DNA of 64,000 nt, from contig JAITUA010000020.1 of NCBI GenBank assembly GCA_031286615.1, positions 186,001 to 250,000 of the forward strand. Reading direction: 5' to 3'. The stretch's first letter is position 1, and every line of letters begins with the position of its first letter. Below are positions 26,097 to 34,055 of the stretch, in pieces. A program made the translations under genes and the position numbers. A model generated the notes under the pieces. It did not search any database, was not told the DNA's origin, and was given only the letters and a program-made list of their open reading frames with translations. This stretch comes from Chryseobacterium sp. Its GTDB lineage: Bacteria > Bacteroidota > Bacteroidia > Flavobacteriales > Weeksellaceae.

Positions 26097-26537
26097 ATGA
26101 AAAAATCAATTTTTACAGTTTCAGCATGTATTGGATTGCTGGCTGTTGTCACATCATTTTCCTCCACGGAAATAATAGAGAATAATAAAAACTGTTCAGA
26201 AATAGCTGATACTACACCAAAGTCTCAGACTTATAAGATCCGTTATGGTCTTCTTTCAAAGAGCGGAGCAAAAATTCTTTCAGGAAATTACGATGTAGGA
26301 AGTTTTCTTGCTGAAAATATGGTTACCGGAGAAGTGTATGATACTTATTATAGCGGAGGATTTCAGCCGGTGCCACAATATTACGACGGACTTCCAGCGG
26401 GAACTTATACTTTTTCAGCTATGCAGGGGCAAGGTGGATGGGTAGGTTATGGAACGGTAATTGCTACAGTTTCGGACGCACAGGTAGATTCTGATGGATA
26501 TATTACAGTGTATATTCCGATCATTTGGGAAGAGTAG
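26097..26537 (+). CDS. exported hypothetical protein
   Basis: A 146-residue protein with an N-terminal signal-like segment (residues 1-24) and a beta-rich mature part with aromatic/Gly-rich stretches (YDTYYSGGFQPVPQYYDGLPAG; MQGQGGWVGYG). No lipobox and no T9SS tail. The ATG at 26097 is preferred to an upstream TTG inside the promoter. Family not recognised; probably periplasmic or surface. Confidence 0.6.
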   Translation: MKKSIFTVSACIGLLAVVTSFSSTEIIENNKNCSEIADTTPKSQTYKIRYGLLSKSGAKILSGNYDVGSFLAENMVTGEVYDTYYSGGFQPVPQYYDGLPAGTYTFSAMQGQGGWVGYGTVIATVSDAQVDSDGYITVYIPIIWEE

Positions 26538-26949
26538 ACCTTGTGAGCAAAAAAATATTTAACTAAATTTACCTTGCCTAAAATGTGTAGTTTTTTAATC
26601 ATTAAATAATTAATTATATTTTTTATTTTGTTTTTATCAATTTTATATTGAATAAATACTAATAAATTGTTATAATTGTGTAAATTATTTTATTTCATTA
26701 TTCGGGATGTTTTTGTTTCTATAGAAGTCATCATTCTATGTTTCTATTTTTGAGAATATAGTTGTATTGAATGATTCTACAATATTCTGTTTAGAATTTT
26801 CTAAATAGATTTTTTTCATCATTTGTGTTTTTTAGGCCTCCATCAGGAGGCCGTTTCTATTTATTGAGTTTTATGATTCTGCTCATATAATAACTAGCCA
26901 GGAGATAGTATCTTTGGGTATAAGAACATTTTCATTCCATATTTTATCA
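26538..26949. other. gene-poor intergenic region ending in a strong hairpin
   Basis: No credible gene. Very AT-rich to about 26808, then a T-rich segment and a perfect GGCCTCC / GGAGGCC hairpin (26835-26852) followed by a T-rich tract. The hairpin is almost 300 bases from the nearest upstream gene, so it could end an unrecognised small RNA. Confidence 0.4.
26809..26852 (+). repeat. repeated T-rich leader plus GGCCTCC hairpin, copy 1
   Basis: The segment TTTTTTCATCATTTGTGTTT followed by TTT and (A/GA)GGCCTCC is found here and again at 28168-28201 with almost no differences. In this copy the hairpin is perfect. Confidence 0.6.
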
Positions 26950-26950
26950 A

Positions 26951-26978
26951 AAAGACTCCTCTACATGAGGAGTCTTTT
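26951..26978 (-). terminator. intrinsic terminator of the GT2 gene
   Basis: AAAGACTCCTC / GAGGAGTCTTT form a near-perfect stem immediately after the stop at 26982 on the minus strand. Confidence 0.85.
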
Positions 26979-26981
26979 GTT

Positions 26982-27815
26982 TTATATATTATCTAAGGTG
27001 ACTTTTATTTTACTGATTAATCGGTGTATTTTTCTGGTCTGATACCTGATAAGGTTATAGATTTCCTGCGAATTGGTGAAGACTTCCGGAACAGTTTGGT
27101 TATTGATACTTTTGATTCCCCGTCTTTTCATTGTATCATGAATTACTCTGGCAAATGATTCTTTTGCGCTTTGTTTTGCTTTGTCCTGGGAAATTCCATC
27201 GGAATGCAGCCTGTATAAATACAAAGGTTCTTTAATGAATTTAGCTTCTCCCTGCTCCAGTATTTTTAAATACAAATCCTGATCTACCGCATTTTTCAAA
27301 TTAGGATTAATTCCTGTTGTTCTTAAGTATATTTCTTTTTTAAATGCAAAAAAGTGAGCAAACTGAATGGGGCAGTTGAAAAAATGACGGTTATTGTAAA
27401 TCTGCTTGGTGCCGGCATATACTCTTTCAGGAGTGAGGTTTTCATCACATAGCATCATTTGAGAATAAACAGCTGCAAGATCATTTCTGTCAACGAATTC
27501 CTGGGCTGTTTTTTCTAATGCTTCCGGATAAAGTGCGTCATCCGGGTCCAGGTAGGCACACAAATCTCCATTGGCATATTTCATGCACGCAGCTTTTGTA
27601 AAGCCACAACCTTTATTGATTGGATTATGATAAAGGTTAAAGCGGGAATCATCCTGGATCAGGGATTTTATAATCTCTACAGAATTATCTGTGGAAGCAT
27701 CATCAATAATAATAACTTCCCAGTTTTTATAGGTTTGACTGATTAATGAATCATAGCATTCCTTGAAATACTTTCCATTGTTATAGTTAGCTATAAGTAT
27801 AGAAAAAATTATCAC
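26982..27815 (-). CDS. family 2 glycosyltransferase
   Basis: A 277-residue GT-A fold enzyme. The start FSILIANYNNGKYFKECYDSL is typical of GT2. The nucleotide-sugar binding and metal sites are VIIDDASTDNS (about 35-45) and AYLDPDDALYP (DxD, about 88-98). The acceptor-side region contains AVDQDLYLKI and YRLHSDGIS. It starts at a GTG (27815), since no ATG occurs before the conserved core. A minus-strand -7 box TACTTTTG is at 27843-27836. It is isolated from any polysaccharide cluster, so the acceptor is unknown. Confidence 0.85.
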   Translation of the reverse strand: MIIFSILIANYNNGKYFKECYDSLISQTYKNWEVIIIDDASTDNSVEIIKSLIQDDSRFNLYHNPINKGCGFTKAACMKYANGDLCAYLDPDDALYPEALEKTAQEFVDRNDLAAVYSQMMLCDENLTPERVYAGTKQIYNNRHFFNCPIQFAHFFAFKKEIYLRTTGINPNLKNAVDQDLYLKILEQGEAKFIKEPLYLYRLHSDGISQDKAKQSAKESFARVIHDTMKRRGIKSINNQTVPEVFTNSQEIYNLIRYQTRKIHRLISKIKVTLDNI

Positions 27816-28243
27816 CTTATTTTGAATTAATTATACAAAAGTATAAAATAATGTATGTGTAAAACATTACTATAATCATAAGATATCTGATATTTTTTAT
27901 TATATTTTAGAATCTATGAATGTAAGCTATGTCTTAAATATTGTTTTTTAGTGAACATTTTTCGGAATATTTGAGATCCGCGGAATAATAGGAATTAAAA
28001 TGATATTGTTTATTGTCTTTTTTTGAGAAATATTGTCTGCTGGCTGGATAGCTTAATATTTAAAAGAAATAATAATTTTATGACTGTACTCATAAAATAA
28101 AAAAAAAGAGTAGTATACCTTTGGATAAGAATTAATAGATAAAATAATTTTTATCTCTGATATAAAATTTTTTTTCATCATTTGTGTTTTTTGAGGCCTC
28201 CATTTTTTTGGGGGCTTTTTCCATATAATAATCTTAAAATCTT
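27816..28243. other. AT-rich intergenic region with second copy of the leader/hairpin repeat
   Basis: No convincing gene. Contains the divergent promoter of the GT2 gene and, at its right side, the repeated T-rich leader with a weaker GCCTCC / GGGGGC hairpin followed by T5. Confidence 0.4.
28168..28201 (+). repeat. repeated T-rich leader plus GGCCTCC, copy 2
   Basis: Near-identical to 26809-26841; here the right arm of the hairpin is GGGGGC with wobble pairing and a T-run follows, as in an intrinsic terminator. Confidence 0.55.
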
Positions 28244-28471
28244 TTATAGATCGAAGAGTATTCTGCCATCAAAAGGGGTATCCCAAATGATAAATAATTT
28301 GTCATTTGATCTTCGTAAGGGAGCTTGAATGATTTCATAGTCTCCTTTTGCGGTTAGTCTTTCTACAATGAGATCAGAACCTTTGCCTATTTCGTTTACG
28401 CTATATTCCAACTGATATTCTTTTTCATTGCTTTTCGTGAAATCTTTTTTGCTAAAAATTATTTGTGCCAT
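28244..28471 (-). CDS. small hypothetical protein
   Basis: A 75-residue soluble protein starting MAQIIFSKKDF, with amphipathic beta character (YQLEYSVNEIG; FIIWDTPFDGRILFDL). No signal peptide or known motif. It is monocistronic with AT-rich flanks. It has ordinary codon content, which supports a real gene, but the family is not recognised. Confidence 0.5.
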   Translation of the reverse strand: MAQIIFSKKDFTKSNEKEYQLEYSVNEIGKGSDLIVERLTAKGDYEIIQAPLRRSNDKLFIIWDTPFDGRILFDL

Positions 28472-29080
28472 GATAATTAAATTTATTGGATTGATTTATA
28501 TTAAGAATAAATTATGCCAATTTGGTGTTGATTTAGTTTTTTTTGATAGCTGGCTGAATATTTGGAAACTTTTATTTCCTAATGTGAATTTTATTTTATC
28601 AAATTGTAAATTATTTTATTTTTAATATTTTTGCTGGCATGTTGATTTTATTTTAATTAATTATAAATAATTATGAAGTGGTTTTTAAAGCATCAATAAA
28701 ATCGGTCTAAAATGCTGAAATTATAAAATGGATGATCCCCAGTGTAATTCACTTTTTTTTCTCCAATTTGGCATTCTTGGCACGATTTTTCGATATAGAA
28801 ATGTAACTCATGTTTAATTTGAGTTTTCATGGTTATTAGTTTTTATCCTCGGAATTTCCGGGGATTTTTTTTTGTCCTAATATGACGCTGCTCATAAACG
28901 TAAATTAATTAATCTTCTATTTTTGAGTAAGATAATTTTCTATCCATCATCTTTTTTGCATTATTTATCAAGCTCTTCTTTGATCTGGAAGAGCTTGTTT
29001 TATAAATTAAAGTAGGATGATTGTTTAAAAATGATTAATGAAAGAATGGTGATGATAACTGTTTATGGATATAAAATAAA
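28472..29080. other. gene-poor stretch with several hairpins
   Basis: Apart from a possible 45-residue reading frame at 28693-28830, no gene is seen. A stem ATCCTCGGAA / TTCCGGGGAT with a T-run (about 28845-28875) and AAGCTCTTC / GAAGAGCTT with a T-rich tail (about 28970-29000) look like intrinsic terminators without genes upstream. Short untranslated RNAs or decayed genes are possible. Confidence 0.4.
28693..28830 (-). CDS. possible 45-residue small protein
   Basis: An ATG-initiated frame on the minus strand, MKTQIKHELHFYIEKSC... ending ILDRFY, with a CxxC pair (SCQECQ). It lies in an otherwise empty stretch and has no obvious promoter box. The balanced composition is unlike the A/T-run frames around it, but this is weak evidence; it may be fortuitous. 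Confidence 0.25.
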   Translation of the reverse strand: MKTQIKHELHFYIEKSCQECQIGEKKVNYTGDHPFYNFSILDRFY

Positions 29081-29109
29081 AAATCCCCACTGAAGAGCAG
29101 GGGATTTTG
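29081..29109 (-). terminator. intrinsic terminator of the 89-residue gene
   Basis: AAAATCCCC / GGGGATTTT stem with an 11-base loop, abutting the stop at 29110 on the minus strand. Confidence 0.8.
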
Positions 29110-29379
29110 TTATGGTAAGTTGGACAAATCATCTAATTTGCTTTCTAAGGCAAGTATCTGACTGTTTTCATATTGGTCTTTTCTGTCGAGCAGATACCCT
29201 AAATAAATTATGATTGAGTCAATATGTCTCCTTGAAATAAAGACATTTTCTTTTTGAAATTCTTCTTCTATTTCTTCAACATATTCAATTTCTTCATCAT
29301 CTGATCTGTCCTGTATCTCTTTTTCGTATTGTATAGCAGCCAGTATCAGGCTTTTTTCTTCAGGAGTAAATTGTATCAT
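29110..29379 (-). CDS. small acidic hypothetical protein
   Basis: An 89-residue soluble protein, strongly acidic in the middle (DDEEIEYVEEIEEEFQKE), predicted helical. It has no signal peptide or known motif. It has its own terminator and is the last host gene before the prophage att site. Function unknown. Confidence 0.55.
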   Translation of the reverse strand: MIQFTPEEKSLILAAIQYEKEIQDRSDDEEIEYVEEIEEEFQKENVFISRRHIDSIIIYLGYLLDRKDQYENSQILALESKLDDLSNLP

Positions 29380-29480
29380 CAGTATTTGATTTTTTAGTCT
29401 TACTAATATACAATATTTTAAAGTCTTACTTGAAAATCAGTTGATGTGATCTGTGTTATATTTTAGAAATAAAAAACAAA

Positions 29481-29508
29481 AAAACCTCTAAATAATTAGA
29501 GGTTTTTT
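29481..29508 (-). terminator. terminator of the original tRNA-Cys gene
   Basis: AAAACCTCTA / TAGAGGTTTT stem with a T-run on either side, four bases beyond the 3' end of the tRNA fragment. It is the host terminator left with the displaced tRNA 3' end. Confidence 0.75.
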
Positions 29509-29511
29509 CTG

Positions 29512-29557
29512 AGGTACCTAGCGGATTCGAACCGCTGTAGATGGTGTTGCAGACCAC
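29512..29557 (-). pseudogene. tRNA-Cys 3' half (prophage attachment site)
   Basis: Reading the minus strand, GTGGT-CTGCAAC-ACCAT is an anticodon arm with anticodon GCA (Cys), followed by a variable loop, the T arm AGCGG-TTCGAAT-CCGCT, the acceptor 3' strand AGGTACC and discriminator T, which is the Cys identity base. The D arm and the 5' acceptor strand (GGTACCT) are missing upstream, so this is only the 3' half. It marks the crossover region; the complete tRNA should be at the other prophage end. Confidence 0.85.
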
Positions 29558-29644
29558 AAGTGCCTTTATCTGTATTTTCTAACACGTTGATTATTAAATA
29601 TAAATGAAATTTGTTTTTGCTAAATACACGCGTTTTTAGACCAT

Positions 29645-29667
29645 TTTTACACGGTGTTTTACACGGT
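29645..29667 (+). repeat. tandem 11-bp direct repeats next to the att site
   Basis: TTTTACACGGT occurs twice with a 12-base period (29645-29655 and 29657-29667), about 90 bases inside the prophage from the tRNA fragment. Position and spacing are those of tyrosine-integrase arm-binding sites; this role is inferred. Confidence 0.45.
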
Positions 29668-29736
29668 AATTATAGGGCAAATATAAAAAAATAGGTATAA
29701 AAAAAGACCCATTAGGGACTTAGTTTTTATAATTTT

Positions 29737-30330
29737 CTAATATTTCAACAAACTATTAATGAACTCTTCTTGATTATATATTTCTCCTTCTTTACTAGCA
29801 TAAAGTTCATTGTTAACATTTTGAATGGAGGTATCAGAATTTTTAAGTTTAAAAGAAAAATGCACATTAAAAAATTCTATATTATTATTTTTTATTTCAT
29901 TTATTTTCGATTTACTTTTAAGGTATTCTTCATATAGGTGATTTTCAAAATGCGAGTCTTGGTCATATTTATTTTTAAGATTCAAATAATCTCTCCGATC
30001 TATATCTGATAAAGCCTCATTATTAATAGACTTTGATAAATTGTACAAATTCTCAGCTCGGGCCATATCATTCCTTAATTTAACTACTTGATCATGTTGA
30101 TTTATATAGTGTTCATGTATCAAATTAGTAATCAGCTCTTGTTTTTGCTTTGTCCGTATTGTGTCTACTTTTATAATTTTAAAATCACTAATATTAGCGT
30201 TTAATTTACTTGAGAGATTATTTATGTAAATTATTGTATTGTCTTCTATTTTTTCCAACAGTTTGTCTTTTTCACTTTTGCAAGAAAAAATAATAGTCAA
30301 GGAAAAGAATAATAGTAATAATTTTTTCAT
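29737..30330 (-). CDS. prophage lipoprotein, helical
   Basis: A 197-residue lipoprotein with a short signal peptide and lipobox IFSCKS (Cys17). The mature part is charged and helical with probable coiled coil (residues about 60-140). It lies alone on the minus strand between att and the lysogeny genes, with its own -7 box TATATTTG (30354-30347). Such placement suits a lysogenic-conversion gene expressed from the prophage, for example superinfection exclusion; no family is recognised. Confidence 0.65.
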   Translation of the reverse strand: MKKLLLLFFSLTIIFSCKSEKDKLLEKIEDNTIIYINNLSSKLNANISDFKIIKVDTIRTKQKQELITNLIHEHYINQHDQVVKLRNDMARAENLYNLSKSINNEALSDIDRRDYLNLKNKYDQDSHFENHLYEEYLKSKSKINEIKNNNIEFFNVHFSFKLKNSDTSIQNVNNELYASKEGEIYNQEEFINSLLKY

Positions 30331-30553
30331 GATTAATTTTTAATCACAAATATAAATTAAAAAAATATTTATGTTTTACGGAAAACCGTAAGGATGTATT
30401 TGGAATAATTATAATATTTGAAAATATTTATAACACACCAAACAATGTTTTAAATAAAATATTATATTAGCATTTCATGAAAAAGTGATTTTAGAATAAT
30501 ATTTGTCATTTTATAATTGTTATTTTTGCAATGAATTAAAAAAACAGTTATCT

Positions 30554-30859
30554 ATGAAGACAAAACTAATTATTTTAGCGGCAGCAGCTGCAGCAATTGT
30601 ATATTCATGTTCAAGCGACCGAGATGAAGATGTAAGAAAAGAAGCGATTGATAAGGTAAAAAACAATAACCAAGAAAAATTCAAGTTAAACCCAAAAGGA
30701 ATAACTGCTAAAGAAGCTGGAGAGGCAAAAGTTGATAGTATAGGTATCAAGGGCCAAAATTCAACTACTAGCGGTCCTTTTAATCCAGACCCAAATAATG
30801 GAACAGGAACAGATCCAGACCCAATCGTTGACCCAACCAAGCCGGATAAGCCGTGGTAA
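30554..30859 (+). CDS. small prophage lipoprotein with Pro/Asp-rich tail
   Basis: A 101-residue lipoprotein from the ATG at 30554: Ala-rich signal peptide with lipobox VYSCSS (Cys17) and a disordered C-terminus rich in DPDP and NPDPN motifs. An upstream in-frame start would precede the signal peptide and is rejected. A -7 box TATTTTTG lies at 30521-30528. It is followed by a membrane protein gene on the same strand. Possible surface cargo gene of the prophage; function unknown. Confidence 0.65.
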   Translation: MKTKLIILAAAAAAIVYSCSSDRDEDVRKEAIDKVKNNNQEKFKLNPKGITAKEAGEAKVDSIGIKGQNSTTSGPFNPDPNNGTGTDPDPIVDPTKPDKPW

Positions 30860-30875
30860 GATAATAATTAAAAGA

Positions 30876-31322
30876 ATGGCAACAATAGCGGTATTGTTGT
30901 CTTCTTTACTTCCATTCCTTAACAATATTGTTAAAAGATTCTATGATACAACATCAATAGTATTTAACAATGTATCTGGTGCAAGAAATCTAGATTTAGA
31001 TTCTTGTATATTTTTCTTATCTATGCCGTTTGCTTATTTGTTTATTTTTATAGGAACAAAATTCGGTGCCCATAGATTTAGTTATTATACATTCTATATT
31101 TCTTGCTATTTCCAATTAGCCTTTATATTAAATTTTATTTTTTTAGACAAGAATGAAGTGTTCTTTTTTGCTGAAGCTGCGGTACTTTTAATATTTATTG
31201 CAATTGGAATTATTTTATTTTTCGTTGAAAGATATTTTAAAAAGCTCGCTTTGGCAGATGAATTTAAAGAGAAAGCGCTTGATAGATCACTATCTCTACT
31301 ATCTAAAAAAAGAATTGAATGA
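30876..31322 (+). CDS. prophage membrane protein
   Basis: A 148-residue protein with about four hydrophobic helices (residues about 2-18, 45-62, 70-95, 100-120) and a charged C-terminal helix. I chose the internal ATG at 30876 because the longer frame overlaps the preceding lipoprotein gene. It overlaps the next gene by four bases. No holin or exclusion family can be assigned. Confidence 0.55.
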   Translation: MATIAVLLSSLLPFLNNIVKRFYDTTSIVFNNVSGARNLDLDSCIFFLSMPFAYLFIFIGTKFGAHRFSYYTFYISCYFQLAFILNFIFLDKNEVFFFAEAAVLLIFIAIGIILFFVERYFKKLALADEFKEKALDRSLSLLSKKRIE

Positions 31323-31576
31323 AGGCGTTAAGTAAAGTAGATCATGTCAGAATATTAGTAATTTTGAGTGATGAGATATGGAAAGATCTTGAAGATGGAT
31401 TAATAACCGAGGTTGAGTATGGAGTTAAATTAAAGATGATCAAAAATGAGATAAACGAACATTTATCAGTTTCTTTTAATTGTGTTCAGAAAATAGCTGA
31501 TAAATTAGGATATATAATAGTTAAAAATAAAAATGCATTCGGGATAACACAAAATTACCAAATTGCAAAAAATTAA
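31319..31576 (+). CDS. small hypothetical prophage protein
   Basis: An 85-residue soluble protein, coupled to the preceding membrane-protein gene by an ATGA overlap. Predicted helical with a possible winged-helix-like C-terminus (SVSFNCVQKIADKLGYIIV). It ends at an intrinsic terminator shared with the converging repressor gene. Function unknown. Confidence 0.55.
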   Translation: MKALSKVDHVRILVILSDEIWKDLEDGLITEVEYGVKLKMIKNEINEHLSVSFNCVQKIADKLGYIIVKNKNAFGITQNYQIAKN

Positions 31577-31603
31577 GGCATCCAGTTATGGATGCCTTTT
31601 TTT
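31576..31603. terminator. bidirectional intrinsic terminator
   Basis: AGGCATCC / GGATGCCT with a six-base loop and a T-run, between the convergent 31319 gene and the repressor. Confidence 0.85.
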
Positions 31604-31605
31604 AT

Positions 31606-32079
31606 TTAGTGATTAATGAGCTCTTGTACAAGATTTTTTAAATCTCTTATTTCTTCTGTCATGTTTTCATTTTGTTTTTTTAAAACATCAACTTTTCTAT
31701 CTAAGAGCATAATATCTTTCTCTTGCATGCTTAGTTTACCAAGTGTTAGCTTATAAAGCTCTATCAACTTGTCATCAATTTTTAAATTTTCGAAAGAAGA
31801 ATCATTTGTTTTTTGATCAACTGGTTCTGATTCCTTATCTCCAGTTAAAATCCAAAATTTATGGTCTGGATAAACATCAAATATTTGATTTAATGTTTTT
31901 GGGCCAGGTTCTACTTCATTTTTTAAAATTTTATATAACCAATCTGAGCGATTTTTACCAAGATTTCTTGAAAACTCGTTAGGAGTAATTTGCAAAATGT
32001 TTTCAATAAAATACTTAATTCTACCATTAATAGTATTTAAATCTACATTTTTAGTAGTATTTTTTTCAATCATGATCAT
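31606..32079 (-). CDS. prophage repressor, HTH plus coiled coil
   Basis: A 157-residue DNA-binding protein. Residues about 12-70 are an XRE-like helix-turn-helix (INGRIKYFIENILQITPNEFSRNLG; SDWLYKILKNE; PKTLNQIFDVYPDHKFWILTGD), a common Bacteroidetes phage repressor form. Residues about 100-155 are a leucine-zipper-like coiled coil for oligomerisation; there is no LexA-type peptidase domain. The first ATG (32079) is chosen, but an ATG two codons later is possible. It is divergent from a small HTH gene at 32289, like CI/Cro. Confidence 0.82.
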   Translation of the reverse strand: MIMIEKNTTKNVDLNTINGRIKYFIENILQITPNEFSRNLGKNRSDWLYKILKNEVEPGPKTLNQIFDVYPDHKFWILTGDKESEPVDQKTNDSSFENLKIDDKLIELYKLTLGKLSMQEKDIMLLDRKVDVLKKQNENMTEEIRDLKNLVQELINH

Positions 32080-32265
32080 ATTTTTTAATACAAACACAGC
32101 AGTTTATGTAAATTAATCGTGCTGATAATCAAGTTGTTGAAGGTAAATACTATAAAAAATGTAAAAATATTATTCATATTACACTTTTAGTAGTATATTT
32201 GACACAACAAACAACGGTGCAAGATACACAAAATATCAAATACCAAAAAATGTGAAAAATACTAT
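32048..32265. promoter_or_regulatory. lysogeny switch region: early promoter and repeated AATACTA-type half sites
   Basis: A -7 box TATATTTG lies at 32194-32201, pointing to the 32289 gene. The motif AAATACTAT occurs at 32145-32153 and 32257-32265; its inverted form TTTTAGTAGTAT occurs at 32048-32060 (inside the repressor gene's 5' end) and at 32186-32197, next to the -7 box. These repeats are candidate repressor operators; binding is inferred. Confidence 0.45.
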
Positions 32266-32288
32266 TGTTTAATTGAGAATAAAAATTT

Positions 32289-32528
32289 ATGGATGATAAC
32301 GTAAAAAAAATCAAAAAAATTAAAGAAATGTTTATAGTCCTTGATCCAGCACATAAAAAGACTGCAAAAAAGAAAATTACAGAAAAATTTAAAGTCGCTG
32401 AGAGCTCTGTAAATAATAGATGGATATATAAAGGAGAGATTCCTGAAAAATATATAGATGAAACATTGAAGATTGTAAAATCAGTAGTTAAAACGCAAAA
32501 GAATAAAATTGAAAAACTTATAGCGTAG
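32289..32528 (+). CDS. Cro-like small HTH protein
   Basis: A 79-residue basic protein. Residues about 22-60 fit a helix-turn-helix (KTAKKKITEKFKVAESSVNNRWIYKGEIPEKYIDETLKIV). It is the first rightward gene divergent from the repressor, the position of Cro-type regulators. DNA target unknown. Confidence 0.6.
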   Translation: MDDNVKKIKKIKEMFIVLDPAHKKTAKKKITEKFKVAESSVNNRWIYKGEIPEKYIDETLKIVKSVVKTQKNKIEKLIA

Positions 32529-32572
32529 TAACCGAACAAGATAAATTATTCAATCATAAAATTAAATCAATC

Positions 32573-32788
32573 ATGGGCGCTTTGGAAAAAGAGATTCAAG
32601 CTTTGAAAATGAGGCAGGTCGGGATAGAAAAAAAACAGAAGAAGGAAAATGAAGATGTTTGGAGCAGGATCAAATTATTAGAAAAATTAGCATTAGAGAA
32701 TGAATCCGGAGTGGATGCCGGAGAGTTAAGTCCAGGCGTTCAGATTGCTTTATTAAGAGCACGTAACCGAAGAGGGTATAGAAAATAA
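32573..32788 (+). CDS. small hypothetical phage protein, coiled coil
   Basis: A 71-residue highly charged protein. Residues 1-45 are predicted coiled coil (LEKEIQALKMRQVGIEKKQKKE). The tail is basic. No known motif; early leftmost operon position. Confidence 0.5.
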   Translation: MGALEKEIQALKMRQVGIEKKQKKENEDVWSRIKLLEKLALENESGVDAGELSPGVQIALLRARNRRGYRK

Positions 32789-32837
32789 AAAAGCCACCTG
32801 GTGCAACAGATGGCCTTAAAATCAAAAGTTTTGAATT

Positions 32838-33101
32838 ATGAGAACAAATGTAAGACAAATGAACCCTATTAACCAAACAAAAGGGCAAAAAATTTCACAG
32901 CAACGAGCTGAGAAGATAGCCAGAAACATCAATGCAATGGATATGTATTATCAGAGAATGGATGATGTGAACTCTTGGAAGTTCTGGAATGGCTTAGAAA
33001 AGACATTGAAGAAAAAATTATCTGAATTGTCTCCGAGTGATATCGAGGTGATAAAGCCAATGCTAAAACCTGAGGAAGCTAAATTCTTTAACCTAATCTA
33101 A
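32838..33101 (+). CDS. small hypothetical phage protein
   Basis: An 87-residue soluble, basic, helical protein; no motif recognised. It starts an array of closely spaced early genes leading to the recombination module. Confidence 0.5.
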   Translation: MRTNVRQMNPINQTKGQKISQQRAEKIARNINAMDMYYQRMDDVNSWKFWNGLEKTLKKKLSELSPSDIEVIKPMLKPEEAKFFNLI

Positions 33102-33108
33102 TACCATC

Positions 33109-33297
33109 ATGAAAACAGGACTTAACGTAATTCTATCCGCCAACACAATATATGTGTTCTTGTGCTCAGATAATCCAGATTTAACAGTATTTGTATTTCC
33201 CATTTTCATTTATGTGTTTTTCGGGTTTTTCAGATACTACCATAAAGAATTTCTTCAATACTTAAAAACACCTATAAGCCATGAAAAAAATACATAG
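33109..33297 (+). CDS. small phage membrane protein
   Basis: A 62-residue protein with two hydrophobic stretches (residues about 6-19 and 26-41) and a charged tail. It overlaps the next small gene by 17 bases. Function unknown. Confidence 0.45.
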   Translation: MKTGLNVILSANTIYVFLCSDNPDLTVFVFPIFIYVFFGFFRYYHKEFLQYLKTPISHEKNT

Positions 33298-33457
33298 AAA
33301 AAGAAGTTGGAAGAAAATGGTTATTGACAATAAGAAAGATAACATAGCAAATGCAAGATGCATTAATGAAACAATTGAGTTTCAAGAATGGTTTGCCAAA
33401 ATGGGTGGTTTGATTGAAAATGAAGATATGGAAAAAGTAATTCAAAAATTCAAGTAA
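33281..33457 (+). CDS. 58-residue basic phage protein
   Basis: An ATG-initiated frame, MKKIHRKRSWKKMVIDNKKD at its start, ending EKVIQKFK, with basic N-terminus. It fills the gap before the Rad52-like gene (start two bases after its stop), which supports it as real. Function unknown. Confidence 0.5.
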   Translation: MKKIHRKRSWKKMVIDNKKDNIANARCINETIEFQEWFAKMGGLIENEDMEKVIQKFK

Positions 33458-33458
33458 G

Positions 33459-34055
33459 ATGGGAGTAACAAAGTTAGAATTAGACAGGCTAAAAGACCCG
33501 CTTCCATTAAAATGGAGAGTAAAGGGATTGATTCCGGATAATATAAACCCCACTCATATGGTAATTGTAGGTTATATAGACGCAAGACAGGTTTATGATA
33601 GGCTTGATAAAGCTTTGGGAGCGGGGAACTGGCAGGAGGACTATTTTGAGTGCAAGGGAAAGCAATTCTGCAAAATAGGAATAAAAGTTTATGATGAATG
33701 GATATGGAAAGGGGATTCCGGTATTGAATCTTTTGCTGATCCTTCAAAAGGTGAAACTTCTGATAGCGTAAAACGCGCAGCGGTTCACTGGGGTATCAAC
33801 AGAGAAGTTTATGAACTTGGTGAAATAACGATAAAATGTAAAATGGATAACGGATATCCAGCACCATGCGATGAAGCAGGAAATATTTTAAAAGGTGATC
33901 AAATTCTGGCTGAATGCAAAAGAATTGCTTCTGGTAAATCAGAATTGATTTTTGATAAAAATGTTTTACCGAGAACAATTAACAATGCTACTGTTAAGCC
34001 TGAAGAGAAGAAGCCAAGACGTAAAAAAACAGAACCTAAAATCATTATGCCATGA
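33459..34055 (+). CDS. Rad52/Rad22-like single-strand annealing protein
   Basis: A 198-residue phage recombinase. The Rad52-family core is visible: YIDARQVYDRLDKALGAGNWQ (about 39-59), KGDSGIES and KGETSDSVKRAAVHWGINREVYEL (about 97-120). The C-terminus is basic (EKKPRRKKTEPK). Such proteins anneal complementary ssDNA at phage ends during replication and repair. It overlaps the next gene, a nuclease-ATPase fusion, by four bases, as SSAP and exonuclease genes do in Red-type modules. Confidence 0.85.
   Translation: MGVTKLELDRLKDPLPLKWRVKGLIPDNINPTHMVIVGYIDARQVYDRLDKALGAGNWQEDYFECKGKQFCKIGIKVYDEWIWKGDSGIESFADPSKGETSDSVKRAAVHWGINREVYELGEITIKCKMDNGYPAPCDEAGNILKGDQILAECKRIASGKSELIFDKNVLPRTINNATVKPEEKKPRRKKTEPKIIMP

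Noticed and set aside
29512-29557. Functional tRNA-Cys gene
   Set aside because: The D arm and the 5' acceptor strand are missing; upstream minus-strand sequence contains no GGTACCT at the needed distance.
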